Part shown: piece by piece, positions 44,994-56,490 of the stretch
Position numbering within the stretch: the first letter of the stretch is position 1
Layout of the letters: every line of letters begins with the position of its first letter
The notes under the pieces: generated by a model
Database searches by the model: none
What the model was told of the DNA's origin: nothing
What the model saw: the letters and a program-made list of their open reading frames with translations, nothing else
Made by a program: the position numbers and the translations under genes
Assembly: GCA_026826555.1 (NCBI GenBank)
Contig: JAKSZT010054324.1
Location: 1,715,143-1,779,142, forward strand
From: Tolypeutes matacus
Lineage: Eukaryota; Chordata; Mammalia; Cingulata; Chlamyphoridae
Length of the DNA: 64,000 nt
Direction of reading: 5' to 3'

Positions 44994-45525
44994 TGTTAGA
45001 AAGAAATTTGGTCTTAGAAGAAATAAACCTCACCTGATTGTGGAGAAGAAAAGATTTCATCTTGCAAGAAGGGTGCACAACTAGAACATGTGGCTGGCGC
45101 CCTGAACAAAGGACAGTGCCCTATTTTATACCCCCCTAAGCCTAACACCAAGCCTTCTCCTGTTTCTCCATTGACTGGGTATTTCAGAGGTTACAGCCTA
45201 TCCGAAAGGTTTAACTTTTCCCATGCAAGTCCCTCAGTCTTGGATTAACTGTTTCCTTTATCACATTCCAGCAGTTTTTGGCCAGCCACTCGCCCTTTCA
45301 CCAAATAAGGAATGGAATTTAGTACTAATCTTTGAGTGGTCTTAACTCTCTCCTGTGCGCCCCCTCCACTGGCTGCAAAAATGGTTTGACCTGTTTTTCT
45401 TTATCCCTGCTTAACTAGGGTGTAGGTGACTGATATAATATCCTATCAGATGACATTAGTCTTATTCTCCTTTATTGCCCTTTATTACCTTTATGAGAAA
45501 ACTAAACTTATCCACATTTCTTCCA
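44994..45525 (-). mobile_element. ERV1-like solo LTR with TATA box
   Basis: On the minus strand it runs 'tggaagaaatgtggataagt' to 'aatttctttctaaca', about 532 bp. The + strand tetramer 'cact' occurs immediately left (44990-44993) and right (45526-45529), a plausible 4-bp duplication typical of gamma-type ERVs. The TATA element is at 45121-45130, about 127 bases before the LTR 3' end. No primer-binding site or internal retroviral sequence adjoins, so it is a solo LTR. Confidence 0.7.
45121..45130 (-). promoter_or_regulatory. TATA box of the ERV1-like LTR
   Basis: The minus-strand context 'ggggtataaaatagggcact' is a near-ideal TATA box in a C/G-rich setting, positioned at the expected U3/R junction of the LTR. 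Confidence 0.65.
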
Positions 45526-45529
45526 CACT

Positions 45530-46719
45530 CAATCAAGAAAGCTTATCCAAATACAAGAGAAAGTGAAGATATTTAAGAAATAACCTTGACTTCATTGTTT
45601 GTTTGTTTTTAAATAGATCACACACAAACTGAAATACTTTATTTTTAGTGTAGTGAGGTAAAATTTATGCACCACAACTCAGATATGAGAAAACAATTTT
45701 TAATTTAGTCTCAATAACTTATCTTATCTTTATTCTGGAACTCTCATTTCTGTTTGATAGGGAAAAATAAAACTTACATTTCCATTTAAGGTAACTCAAT
45801 CTCAAGTTAAAACAGTTACAGTTGTTTAAACATGTTCTGAACTTGTTCACCCACAGTAAGGAATACTTTTTCAAAGTAATCTAGTATGAGTGTGTGTATA
45901 AGCATATATAAAGATACATAGATTTAGCTAGAAATATTAAAATGAACTGCAAATTTCTCCAAACAATACAATGAGATACACTTGGATTTTTTCTGTTTTA
46001 ATCTATTTTAACCCACAAATTGATTTCAAGATATATCATTGAGTTATAAACAGCAGTTTAAAAGACACTGTTCTAAAAACACTGATCTAAAGCAATTTAT
46101 TTCAATCTCCATTAACTCTGGAATTTCTATTTCCCATTTATCTTGTCTGTTTTCTCCTGTAATGCATCCAAATGATCAAGATGTAGGAGGAAGAGAGAGG
46201 TGAGTGCTGAGCCCTATTATAATATTACCAGATTATGCCCTGAGAAGAAAGAAATTCCCCCAAACATGTCAGGTTGTTTCAGCACCTCTCTCCCCAAAGT
46301 TTGGACCCAAGGAAGTGTGGAGGAACAATTAGCTAAAACATACTGTCTAACCACTTGGCATACTCTGTCTGTCTGTCTCTGTGTCTGTACTCTCTCTCTC
46401 CAAAGCTGAAGAACATTCTATTACCCATTCATGTATGATAGAAATTGTCCATAAGTCATGTTGTTTATCCTCCCTGAGTAGTATTTGGTCCTTCCCATTG
46501 CTGAAGCAACAAGACTCAGCTTCAAGAACTAGGCATCATGGCAGAAGAGTTTCAGGAGAAAAAAAGAAAACCGAGAAGGGAAATCCTGTAGTATTTCAAA
46601 ATGTTATCCCATTTCTTAGGGAACAAATTTCTTGTGATACACTACCTAACTGATTATGTTATACTATTTTGGAGAGAACTTTGTGGTTGAAAACCACTGA
46701 ACAAGTCCAACACCTTCAT
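45530..46719. other. Unassigned DNA, no gene seen
   Basis: Contains a tctg/tctc-rich simple repeat (see 46361-46400). Open frames at 46200-46409 and 46381-46653 have no recognisable motif. Confidence 0.4.
46361..46400. repeat. (TCTG)n/(TC)n simple repeat
   Basis: 'ctgtctgtctgtctctgtgt' followed by 'ctctctctctcc'. Confidence 0.85.
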
Positions 46720-46815
46720 TTTCTAATGAGTTAATTAGGGCCCTGAGGGATAGAATAATTTTCCCAAGATTGTTCCATTGATTTTGTATTGTATATTCTG
46801 CATTGAAACCCAGTT
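46720..46815 (-). mobile_element. MIR-like fragment
   Basis: 'ctaatgagttaattagggcc', 'ctgagggatagaataatttt', 'cccaagattgttccattgat' and 'gcattgaaacccag' suggest a short antisense MIR core. Confidence 0.5.
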
Positions 46816-46975
46816 TTTCAAGGGTTGCTTCCAGATATGTGTCTCTTGGGCCAATTTAAGGCAAAATAATAAAATCGATAAAAAGAAATCCATACTCTCC
46901 CTCTTTGCCCCTCCTTTTCCCTCTCTACCGAATACATCTAACACACACCTCTCTCTCCCTATCAGACTGCCTTAA

Positions 46976-48667
46976 AATTGTACCCTATGAACAATAAAAT
47001 CTTGTAATATTATATATCATAATATATAGTATTACACTTCTTCCTCAAGTTAGACTATATTTTTCAAAATCCTATATCCTAACATCCAAATTAAATATCA
47101 GGAATGTTTCAAAATTGAAAGTATTGATTAAAAAGTTATTGGAGCACAGAGATATTTTGCATCTGTTTTCTAATCATACTCACTATTCTAATACTCTATG
47201 ATATATAAGCACTGAAGTTTCACCACTGACAGTTCTAATACAATAGGGAGTCTTGTTAGATATTTAATTATAATATAAATTAAACTGATATTGTCCCAGT
47301 TAAGATATTACCCTTGAAATATGAGAAGTTTATTTAAATATTAAATATACCTGATTTGTGGATAATGGGAAATACTCCAAATGTTTAAAAATTGCTTTTA
47401 AAAATTATTACACTCTATAAACAAGAAATTAAGTGGATCTGACTTTAAAATAATTGTACTAAAGCAGCACTGCCCTCTTAAACATTCACATGTTTAGGAA
47501 ATAATTGCTTTGTAAAGGGCTTTGTGTTAATTAGAGAATTAGAACACATTAAACATATACCTTAAGAACATATGTTTCTATTTGTCAGTCACAATAATAA
47601 GATAATAACCAGAAGAATTCACATAAAAAGCTGAAACTAACAAGCCAAAGTCAAATTAGGCTAAATCAATCAAATAAATCCCTGGTTTAAAAAACACTCA
47701 TTTCTTCTGCCTAGTATTTAAAGATACTAGTTAGATTGTATTTTCACCTTGCCTGTTGATTTTTCACTTATTGTCTTTCTCTTTCCATAATGGAAAATCA
47801 GGGCCAGTCACAGTGATTTTGTGATTGCTCCTCTGAAATTTTCAGGGGATAAAAAGCACTTGACCTACATATTTTTTTAGGCTCTTCCATCCATAACCCA
47901 GAAGAAAAAATCGGAGTTCACTGTGAGCACAATAATCTTTCCTGCACCACCTACATCCTTATTCTCAGAGTTCAGCAATCAACTGTGACAGCATTTGAAG
48001 ACGCTCATCAGTCAGACTCTGAGATTATTGATCGCAGCAAGGTGCATGAATGATTTCCTTTCCATTTCTTCATATCTGTGGGTAGCTCCAAACAGGAAAT
48101 TTGGTAACATCAATGACTCAAAACCTCCTACAAATCTGTGTTAAGTCATGATGGAATTGTGCGTGACACGATTAACATTTACGTTTGGTTTTGAGAGAGG
48201 TTCTGGTTCAAGTCACATTGTGCACAACTGCTCTATCCTATCAGCAACACAGGAGATTGGGGTAGTGAGGGTTTAGATACAAACACTTCCAACAGTTCTC
48301 TCTTGGTCAGACCATTTGATAAGTCATAGATTGAGCCCTAAGAGGGCCAGACTTTCAATCTACAGAGACAAAACAGGGATTCATGTTTGATCAAGTACAC
48401 TGGGATCAAGTACACAGAGCAGTATAAGATATAGAGCATCCAGATACTGAGGTTTTGTTGCCCTTTCCATATAAGTCCATACATGTCTCTTAAGGAGAGA
48501 GCCTCAGGGTGCCATTCACACTCTCTTGCATCCAAAAAGTCTTTTTATTTCAAACATAACATTCTCATGAGCAGATAATAATGTTACTTACATCTTAACA
48601 TCTTATTTATCTTTTATTTACAGCAGCTAATGTAATGCCAGTCACATAGTAGTGACATTAAAATTTG
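46976..48667. other. Repeat-poor tract, no gene seen
   Basis: About 1.7 kb free of repeats I can name. A segment around 47460-47560 ('ggaaataattgctttgtaaa', 'gtgttaattagagaattag') has AT-rich homeobox-like TAAT words and little decay signature, so it is a weak candidate for conserved non-coding sequence. Confidence 0.35.
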
Positions 48668-48770
48668 ACAGCAGGTGTAGCTCAGTGGTGAGCGCCTGCT
48701 TCCCAGGTACGAAGTTCCAGGTTCGATCTCCGGTACCTCCCTAAAAATAAAAAATAAAAAATAAAAAAGA
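48668..48770 (+). mobile_element. DAS-like tRNA-Ala-derived SINE, short class
   Basis: The head 'gcaggtgtagctcagtggtg' keeps an intact box A. It is followed by 'agcgcctgcttcccaggtac', a box B 'ggttcgatctcc' with one extra base, then 'ggtacctccc' and an (A)4-5T tail. Overall alignment to eukaryotic tRNA-Ala is striking along its whole length. It is not a true tRNA: the stems are mismatched and an A/T-rich SINE tail follows. No clean duplication was found. Confidence 0.9.
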
Positions 48771-49289
48771 CTGGACAGAACAAAATACAGGTGCTTTTAC
48801 ATGCAAGGATTATCAACAGTTAAAGTCATAAATATTCTGTGTTATAATATGCCATCCATTCAATAAAATTATGTTTATAAAACCCAGCATAAAAAAGTCG
48901 TGCCTTGTTTATCTTCCCTATGGAAGGGGAGTTATGATTTTTGAGATAGTTGGAAGTAAATATTAAAGAATTTGCCCTTATTTTATATGGAACAATAATA
49001 TAAAATATTTGAGACTAAAGTCTAAAGCAGAAAGTTAGAAAACCACATGGGATGTAAATGGCAAAGTTTACCATTTTAAGTAGATTTATTTTTAGTTCTT
49101 CAAGATTTTCTCTGCACAAAAGCTGTTTCCCATTTGGAAGGGTGGTTACCTATCTTCAGAGCAATAGGAACTGGTGTCCCTAAAAGAAAGATTGTCTCTG
49201 AGTACACAGAGTGCTCAGCTGGCCACGATAGGTTGTCCTAACATTAAGAGGTATGTGAATCACTCTCATGGTGTATTTGCCATATAATT
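48771..49289. other. Unassigned DNA, no gene seen
   Basis: No nameable repeat or supported coding frame. Confidence 0.4.
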
Positions 49290-49600
49290 CTCCACATCAT
49301 CATCAGGGAGGAAAAATATATGCACATTTGCGAGATGGTCTCCAGCTATCCACTCCTGCAGGGTCTACCTCAGCTGCATGGAGCCACCATGGCCTGATGT
49401 AGACAATTCAAAGGGTACTACTCATCCAAAGCTCTCCACTGAGTTGACAAGGCTTTTGCAGGCCTGCATCAGAGTTCAACTTCTTCCTCTGCCATGTATC
49501 GTTTCTTCCTTCCTTTCATGGGCCTTGACCCCCAAAAACATCATGTACTCTATAAACTGCCTCATCATCTACTTCCAAGGACCCAAACTTAGTCAGTAGA
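49290..49600 (+). mobile_element. Old ERVL-class LTR-like sequence
   Basis: A C/T-rich 3' half ('cttcttcctctgccatgtat', 'cccccaaaaacatcatgtac') ends with 'ggacccaaacttagtcagta', resembling old LTRs that end 'gggaacccaacctaagaca'. A 73-codon frame (49378-49599) is within it. Tentative. Confidence 0.35.
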
Positions 49601-50149
49601 TTCAATGATGGGTATAACAAAGTAGGTAATAAGATGAGATTTTAAATTATTCATTGCCCTGCTGAATGAGGAACCCATCACAGGTGGTAGGAAGCAAATT
49701 ATGAAACCAATTGAAAATCAAAGACAATAAAAAACACCATTTTTAAGAAGTGTTATAACTTGACAACTGTGATTTTCACCCTTGGAAACTGAACAGAGAG
49801 AATCAATGAACCTAGCACAAAGGAAATTTGAGGGAGAATAAAATGTTTACACTTCCATAGTTTTTGGTCTCATCTATATTCATTAATATTATTGGATAAT
49901 TTCTTTTAAATATTTGTTTAGATACTCAATTAAATCTAACTCAGTAAAAAGTTTTAAAATCATATCTTCTTTTAGAAAATGAATAGCAATAACCTTTCAG
50001 TGGAAGACTTCTACTCTTGGACAGTCTTCAAGAGTGAGGGTGATTAAATCATTCACATATAGTATTGTATGTCCAAATGAAATCCATCTGTCTTTTAGCT
50101 GTAGTATTTATAGATGGAATTTTTCACTCTTTCAAAAATGCCTAGCCTC
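49601..50149. other. Unassigned DNA, no gene seen
   Basis: No nameable repeat or supported coding frame. Confidence 0.4.
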
Positions 50150-50560
50150 ATATATACTTTTTTCTGCCAAAATAGTCTGTGGCTGACTAAATGATGAGTC
50201 TAAGTCAATTACAATAATGCATTCTCCGTGCCACTCTACATTTAGAAATGGGCATGTGACCAAATGCAAGCCAATGAAATTTGAGAGAAGTTGTTTGTGG
50301 GACTTCTGGGAAATAGGTCCTTGCTGGTAGGAAGAAGACATGAGGAAAGATGGCCCCACCCTTCCAATGGACATGCCAAATCTGAAAATGATGCCTGAAA
50401 GTGCTAGAGTTAACTTTCCACTGGACTGAATATGAAGTCAGCATATGGTGTAGGGTAGAGCCAAGAGAGTTGCAGAATAGTGGAGCCACAGCCTTCATAT
50501 ACCATATCTTCATCCCACCTTGCACCTAAACTTATTATGTGGAATAATACCTTTTCTTTT
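50150..50560 (-). other. Unclassified repeat-like block with a 106-codon minus frame
   Basis: The segment includes 'gtgaccaaatgcaagccaat', 'gcagaatagtggagccacag' and 'catctt catcccaccttgca', whose style recalls old LTR or DNA-transposon relics of mammals. No terminal structure is readable. Minus frames at 50132-50374 and 50205-50525 overlap each other and lack motifs. Confidence 0.3.
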
Positions 50561-52490
50561 TAAGATGTTTGTTCTGGTGTTTTCAGTTTACTTACAGGAT
50601 AAAGCATTCTAGCAGAGAGGAAATTTCTAGTTCCTCTTTTAAAAAAATCCAAAGACCCAGAGATAAGTTAACTTCCCATTAGAAAAACTGGTAAACTCCT
50701 CATTGAAGATGATGGTGGATCAGGGAGCCCAGACTGGTCAGCAATTCTACCCCTGCTTGAAGTTAGAAAGCCCAAATCTGTACCCTTTTCCTTAAGCTGC
50801 CTATTGATTCTAATTCCAGAATATTTTCAAGAAAGAAGAAGTAAGGGAAAAGAGAGAAAACAAATAAAAAAATATTCAAAACTTCATTTTTCTAAATGGA
50901 AGAAAGTGATTTAATGGTAACCTAGGATGTATTTAACTTAGCTTTTTTATAACTGATCTGAGGAAGGAGTATAGATGTTGAAATCTTCAAATTAGTAGAT
51001 AACTGTCTCTTCCTTTGAACTGTGAAATGTCAGGCTCACAGGTGAAAGTTCTCAAGAATGTGTAGGTGGACAGAGGTATAGGTGGTGAATGCAAGAGAGA
51101 TACTTCAAGGTAATGCATTAAAATAATTATAACTGAAAATTTACTTAGGAGACTATGGTCTTAATTTGTCTAATAAAAACAAATGAAATGGACTCTCCTG
51201 ATGTGATTTGGCTGTACTTTGTGAAGAGTAGGTAGACTGCAGAACCACTGACAACACTGGGACTGACATGAACCTAAAAGCCTACATCCTCAGCAAGAAA
51301 CCACTGGAACTAGCTCAGCAGTTAGGCAACTGCAATTAGCATATAAAGGAGACAATGAGAGAGTCTCAAATAAAAAAGCATTTCCAAATCATTGTGATGG
51401 CCACATATATCTTGGATATAGATCTGTACACCTGTCTTTTGTGTGAAGACAAAAATTTGCCCTAAGAGTTTGCACACTCCCAACAGGCTCTAGAGCAGGC
51501 CTGTGGCATCTCCAGGCCTACCATTGCATGCTCTGGCACCATAAAGAGGGCTCATTCCATCTAGCTATTTGCTGAGGGACCTGTTTGGAGATAGGTATCT
51601 GCCCTTTGATTTTATCAGCCGACTTCCATTGGCCACCTGTTTGCAGGAGTACACCGTGCAAAATTATGAGAAGGCATACAATGGTAATTTTTATCCTGTG
51701 TTCACCATCTAAAATATGAGTCCCTTAAAATTAACCTTCTCATATTTGTATCCCTTGTGCCTAGTATGCAGTGGTATTCTATATATGCATAAATCACTGA
51801 AATGTTTCTTTTGCTTTCTATTGGATAGGTCAATTGGATAGGAAGCATGGGTTCTGTAAAGTTATCATGTATATGTCCAGGCATGCAGTTACTAGTAAAT
51901 ATCCTTACTCTTTCATTATATTGATGTGATTTCATATTCTTTCCTAACTCTGCACACCTGAGCATGATGGTAGGAACACAGAACAAATTTGCTACAGATT
52001 CTCATATGGAGCTTGGGCTAGTGAGACACAGAGACAATTAATCAAGGCCTTGGATAAAGGGTGGGATTTAGACAGGAGAGACAAGGGCAAAGGGCATTAA
52101 GTGTCTTTGAGAGTGTCAACTGATGCCGAGACGAAAGTCATGAAGAACTGGCTGGAGCCCTTGGCAAATATTATTAAATTTGCAGAAACATCTCCTGGGA
52201 AGGTTTTCCTCTGGACACTTTGTACTGAGAAATTTCATCCCTAGCTTCCTGCCACAGTATAGGTCAGATGTATTCTTTACCACATCAGAAGTTTAAAGCT
52301 AATGCATCATTCATTTTTATGAGTAACTTAATAAAATATATTCATATCCATACTTAAGAGTACAGAAAATAAAATGAAAAAATGCTATTTTTAAAAATTA
52401 GATTTCACTGTTCCTTAAAATATTATGTTAAGTACTTGAATATCTAAAATGATTAACACCAACTGTGAGAATATTTTCATCATAATAAGT
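50561..52490. other. Mostly unassigned DNA
   Basis: No gene is supported. A weak L2-3'-like stretch lies around 51700-51815 ('ttgtatcccttgtgcctagt', 'atgcagtggtattctatata'). The 94-codon minus frame at 51702-51986 overlaps it. Confidence 0.35.
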
Positions 52491-52494
52491 AAAA

Positions 52495-52680
52495 TCTTGC
52501 TTACTACAACTGTTAGCCACTAGTTCTTGTTCTAGCCTTTGGAGGTATACCTAAAAAAATGACTTTATCTCCATGACATCTTTTCAACTTTTGGAAAATA
52601 TCTATCACATTTATCCTTGGTCTCTTCTCTAGGCTAAACATACACAAGACTTCAGTATCTTACTTGCTTTTTTTCTATAC
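52495..52680 (+). mobile_element. CR1/L3 LINE 3'-end fragment
   Basis: 'ttgttctagcctttggaggt', 'gacatcttttcaacttttgg', 'aaaatatctatcacatttat', 'ggtctcttctctaggctaaa' and 'catacacaagacttcagtat' follow the ancient L3/CR1 3' end ('cttctcttctccaggctaaacat'). Confidence 0.65.
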
Positions 52681-53779
52681 AAATTTTAGTTCATGGGCTT
52701 CTTAAACTTTAAGCAAAATAAAGGTAATGTACTAATCAGTACATTATATTAAAAGAGATTTTTGACTCTCAGAATCAGGACATTATATTTTTTACTTGAA
52801 TTTATTCCAAGTTTACTACATCACAGGTGGTATATTTATATGGATACTTATTTAAATCTGTCAGCATACCTGTTTGCAAATACATTTAAATAAATTAATG
52901 TTTTATAAATTGAGAACAGAATGCCTTAGGCAAGAGTTCTTAGCGATTTTTTATTTTTGAAGAATGATATCACCCTTAGTCCTTTCACATCATATCTTTT
53001 GGTGTCTTTTTTTGTTGTTACTGCTTAGGGAAATGAGTAAATTGCTTCCTAAGAACTTAGAAATATTATGTCATGTTATACACAATAGTCTAGAACAGAA
53101 ATAGGCAAATTCATTTAAAACACCCTAATCTTAGTACTAAACTGAAATGTGGTTAAATATAATTAGAAAGAATAGGACCATCAAAAGAGGACTGGACCAT
53201 CTTGCAAACCAGGTCAGGCCTCTATGAAAGAGAGAGAGAAGGAAGGAAGATTAGCTATGAAAATTCTTAGATTGGCAAGTAGTTCAAAGAAAGTTTTGGC
53301 AAGGCTGATGGGGAGTTCTAGAGTCAAAGTCACCTGTCCAGGAGTCCTTCATCTCATAGGAATGGGTTTTCCCTATTGCCCTGCCACACTCAGTCAACGA
53401 CTCAGAGCAGTGGCCTTGGTGTGAACAAGCTGATGGATGCAGAGTATAGCAGCAAGGGCCAGCAGTCAATTATGGTTCCTTAAACAGGAGCTCTGAGAGA
53501 TACATTTTCATGACTACCATGCCAAGTCATGTGGATTTTTGAGATATATATATATATATATATAATATTTACTTTTCAGCTTAAGTGAATGCACTGGCAT
53601 TCTTAATTTAATACATAGGAAGATAATGATTTGGCCGTGCACATGTCAAATGTGTATTCTGGTTTCTCTTATACATGTATTAGTGTTAAATAATCTGGTT
53701 TTATATATATCATTTGAACTTGTTAAATGTAAGACTACTTTTCAAAGCTCCAACCTTGCTGTGTTGACAAAATACAGTA
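52681..53779. other. Unassigned DNA, no gene seen
   Basis: Contains a (TA)n run at 53543-53564. A 66-codon frame near 53224 and a minus frame near 53284 have no motif. Confidence 0.4.
53543..53564. repeat. (TA)n microsatellite
   Basis: Eleven perfect at units. Confidence 0.95.
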
Positions 53780-54140
53780 CAGGCGTATCTTGGAGATATT
53801 GCAGGTTCTGTTCCATACCACCACAATAAAGCAACTATCACAATGAAGCGAGTCACCCAAATTTTTTGGTTTCCCACTGCATATGAAAGTTATGTTTATA
53901 CTATATTATCATCTATTATGTACAACAGCATTACATCTAAAAAAAACAACAATGATATACTTTAATTAAATGTGACACAGAGACAAGAAGTAAGCATATG
54001 CTGCTGTAAAAAATGGTGCTGATAGGCTTGTTCAATGCAAGGTTGCCACAAACCTTCAATTTATAAAAATAAAGATAAAAAATTCAATAACTGCGAAGCA
54101 CAATAAAGCAAAGCACATGCAATAAAACAAGATATGCTTG
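53780..54140 (+). mobile_element. Tigger1-like TcMar deletion derivative
   Basis: 361 bp flanked by TA (53778-53779 and 54141-54142). Left terminal sequence 'caggcgtatcttggagatat'; right end read on minus 'caagcatatcttgttttatt', forming imperfect terminal inverted repeats. Internal words 'gcgagtcacccaaatttttt', 'ggtttcccactgcatatgaa', 'aatgtgacacagagacaaga' and 'aggttgccacaaaccttcaa' join the two ends of a Tigger1-type element with the transposase region deleted. No transposase can be made. Confidence 0.92.
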
Positions 54141-54389
54141 TATCTGGGTATGAAAAGCTAAGGAAACAATTTTAGGTAGAGGAAAACTTACCATGATTAT
54201 TGCTGCTACCCTGTAAGGACTCCTGGAGGAGATTATTAAAATTAAACTATTAAGTTAAGAAATTTAACATTGATATAAAGTTAACATTCCATATTCCAAT
54301 TGGTCTTACGTTCCATTAATATCCTTTTGAGCCTTTTCTCCTCCATTCTTAGATCCCATCCAGTATAATGTATTGCATTTAATAGCCAT

Positions 54390-55117
54390 TATATAATTTC
54401 TCTTTTTCTGTTTTTTTAAATCATGGAAATATATACAACATAAATCTTCCCATCCCAATCCCTTTCAAGCATATATTCAGTGGGATTAACCACATTGAGA
54501 ATGTTGGAATAACCTCACCACCATCCATTACTATAACTTTCCCTTCACCCTTAACAGAAACCTTACATTCATTTTACATTAACTCTCCATTGCTCCTGCC
54601 TTCCGCCCTGGTAAACTGTACTCTACTTCCTACCTCTTATGAGTTTGCATATTCTCTGATACTTTCTTTGTGGTTACCATGGGGCTTAAATATAATATCC
54701 TCAATCTACTACAATTTTAATTGCTTTGATACCAACTTAACTTCAATAGCATATATAAACTATGTCCCAATACCCATCTGTTCCCCTAACTTTATGTGGT
54801 TCTTGTCACAAATTATAAATTTATACCTTATGAGCCCCAAATCATTCATTTATCATTATATTTTATACATTTGACTTTTAGATTCTGTAGGAAGAAAAAG
54901 TGGAGTTACAAATCAAAAGTTCTGGTATTTATATTTATTCATACCATTATCTTTACCAGATATCTTTATATCTTCATTTGGCTTCAGTCAATTGTCTAGG
55001 GTCTGTTCCTTTAACTGGCAGAACTTCCTTTAACATTTCTTTTAGGGCCCATCTTATGGTGATGAATTCCATCAGCTTTTGATTATCTGGTAATGTCTTC
55101 ATCCTTCCCTCATTTTT
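54390..55117 (-). mobile_element. L1M 5' region (antisense), left part
   Basis: Antisense of the L1M 5' half: 'gtggttaccatggggcttaa', 'atttaccttt'-like 'atctttaccagatatcttta', 'agggcccatcttatggtgat', 'cagcttttgattatctggta'. Interrupted by a SINE at 55118-55208. Confidence 0.75.
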
Positions 55118-55208
55118 TTTTTTTTTTAAGGCGGTACCGGGGATTGAACCTGGGACCTCATTTGTGGGAAACAGACATTCAATCACTTATGCTACACCCA
55201 CTCCCCAC
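55118..55208 (-). mobile_element. DAS-like tRNA-derived SINE, short class
   Basis: On the minus strand the head 'gtgggtgtagcataagtgat' carries box A, box B is 'ggttcaatcc', and 'ccggtaccgcctt' is followed by an A run (T run on +). Direct repeats 'tccctcattttt' lie at 55106-55117 and 55209-55220 (12 of 12, partly T-rich). It inserted into the L1, whose two halves continue in register. Confidence 0.92.
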
Positions 55209-56150
55209 TCCCTCATTTTTGAAAGAGAATTTTGTTGGATACAGAATTCTTCATTGGCAATTTTTGTACTCTCAGCACTTTAAATACATATTCCCACTGC
55301 CTTCTTGTCTCCAAAGTTTTGGTGAGAAATCAACAATCTTATTGAGGCTCCCTTTTACGTGACATGTTGATTCTCTCCTACAGCTTTCAGTATTCTCTAT
55401 CTTTGGCATTTGACAGTTTTATTATAATATGTTGTCATCTATTTGTGTTTATCCTGTTTGGAGTTCATTGAGTATCTTGGATGTGTATATTTATGTCTTG
55501 TTAAATTTAAGAAGTTTTCAGTCATTATTACTTTGGATATATCTCTGCCCTTTTCTCTCTTTCTTCTGCTGGAACTCCAGCAATACATATATTGGTAAGC
55601 CTGATGATATTACACAGGTTCCTCAGGCTCTGTTCACTTATTCATTCTTCTTTCTGTCTTTTAGACTGGATGATTTCAATTGTCTTATCTTCAAGTCACT
55701 GATTCTTTCTTCTGCCAGCTCCAATCTGCTGTTGGGCCGCCTATAGAAATTTTAATTTTTGTCACTCTGGTCTTCAGCTCTATTTCCTTTTCATAATTTC
55801 CATCTCTCAATTGATACTCTCTTTGTGTTTATCTATCATTTTTAAGATTTCCTTTAGTTCTTTGTCTGTATTTTCCTTTAATTCTTTGAGTAAATTTAGG
55901 ACCTTTTTTTAAATCTTTATCTGGAATGTCCCAGATTTGATCCTCCTCATCTATGGTTTCTAATGCTTTAATCTTCTCCTTCTGGTCCACTGCTTCCTAT
56001 TTCTTTGTATGTTTTGTAATCTTTTGTCAAAACCTGGACATTTTGACATTTTAATGTGCTATCACTGGCATTTAGAATCTGAGGTGTCTGTTCCTTAAGC
56101 TTATAACCAACCTGTGTTATGATACAGCTTTCCTTGACTGCTAGGAGCTA
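55209..56150 (-). mobile_element. L1M 5' region (antisense), right part
   Basis: Antisense L1M continues: 'gaattttgttggatacagaa', 'cttctgctggaactccagca', 'ttcctcaggctctgttcact', 'tctttgagtaaatttaggac', 'tcaaaacctggacattttga'. The 105-codon + strand frame at 55429-55746 is an antisense translation of this LINE and not a gene. Confidence 0.8.
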
Positions 56151-56253
56151 ACAAAAAAAAAGAAGGAATAAAAGAAAAGATCGTTCTTGGTCTTTGCATA
56201 TTGACCTGTGTGAGTGCTCTCCTTCAAAGCTTATTTAAAAAATGAGTTTAGAG

Positions 56254-56482
56254 GAGGGGTTCTTAACCAGGTGTCCATGGAAAGATTTCCAAGGGGTCTG
56301 TGGAAAGATTTCATGGTATCCATGAGCGTGAATTGAAAGAAATCACTTATCTTTATTTTCTTTGACCTCTAACTGAAATCTAGCATTTCCTTATGAATGT
56401 ATGCAATAAATAAATTACAGTAGTATTCATTTCACCAGACTGGCAAAGGCATCTATGGAACAAAAAACATTAAGAACCCTTG
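56254..56482 (+). mobile_element. Short hAT-type DNA transposon relic
   Basis: 229 bp with terminal inverted repeats: left 'aggggttcttaaccag' and right '...taagaaccctt'. Flanking octamers gtttagag (56246-56253) and gtttacag (56483-56490) match at 7 of 8, the 8-bp duplication expected of hAT elements. Inside are 'tgacctctaactgaaatcta' and 'caccagactggcaaaggcat'. It is non-autonomous. Confidence 0.85.
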
Positions 56483-56490
56483 GTTTACAG

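Noticed and set aside
48668..48740. Functional tRNA-Ala gene
   Set aside because: Box B has an extra base, stem pairing is imperfect, and a SINE-type A/T tail follows. Other copies of the same unit exist in the window.
55429..55746. 105-codon frame as a membrane protein
   Set aside because: Same reason: antisense of an L1M 5' region.
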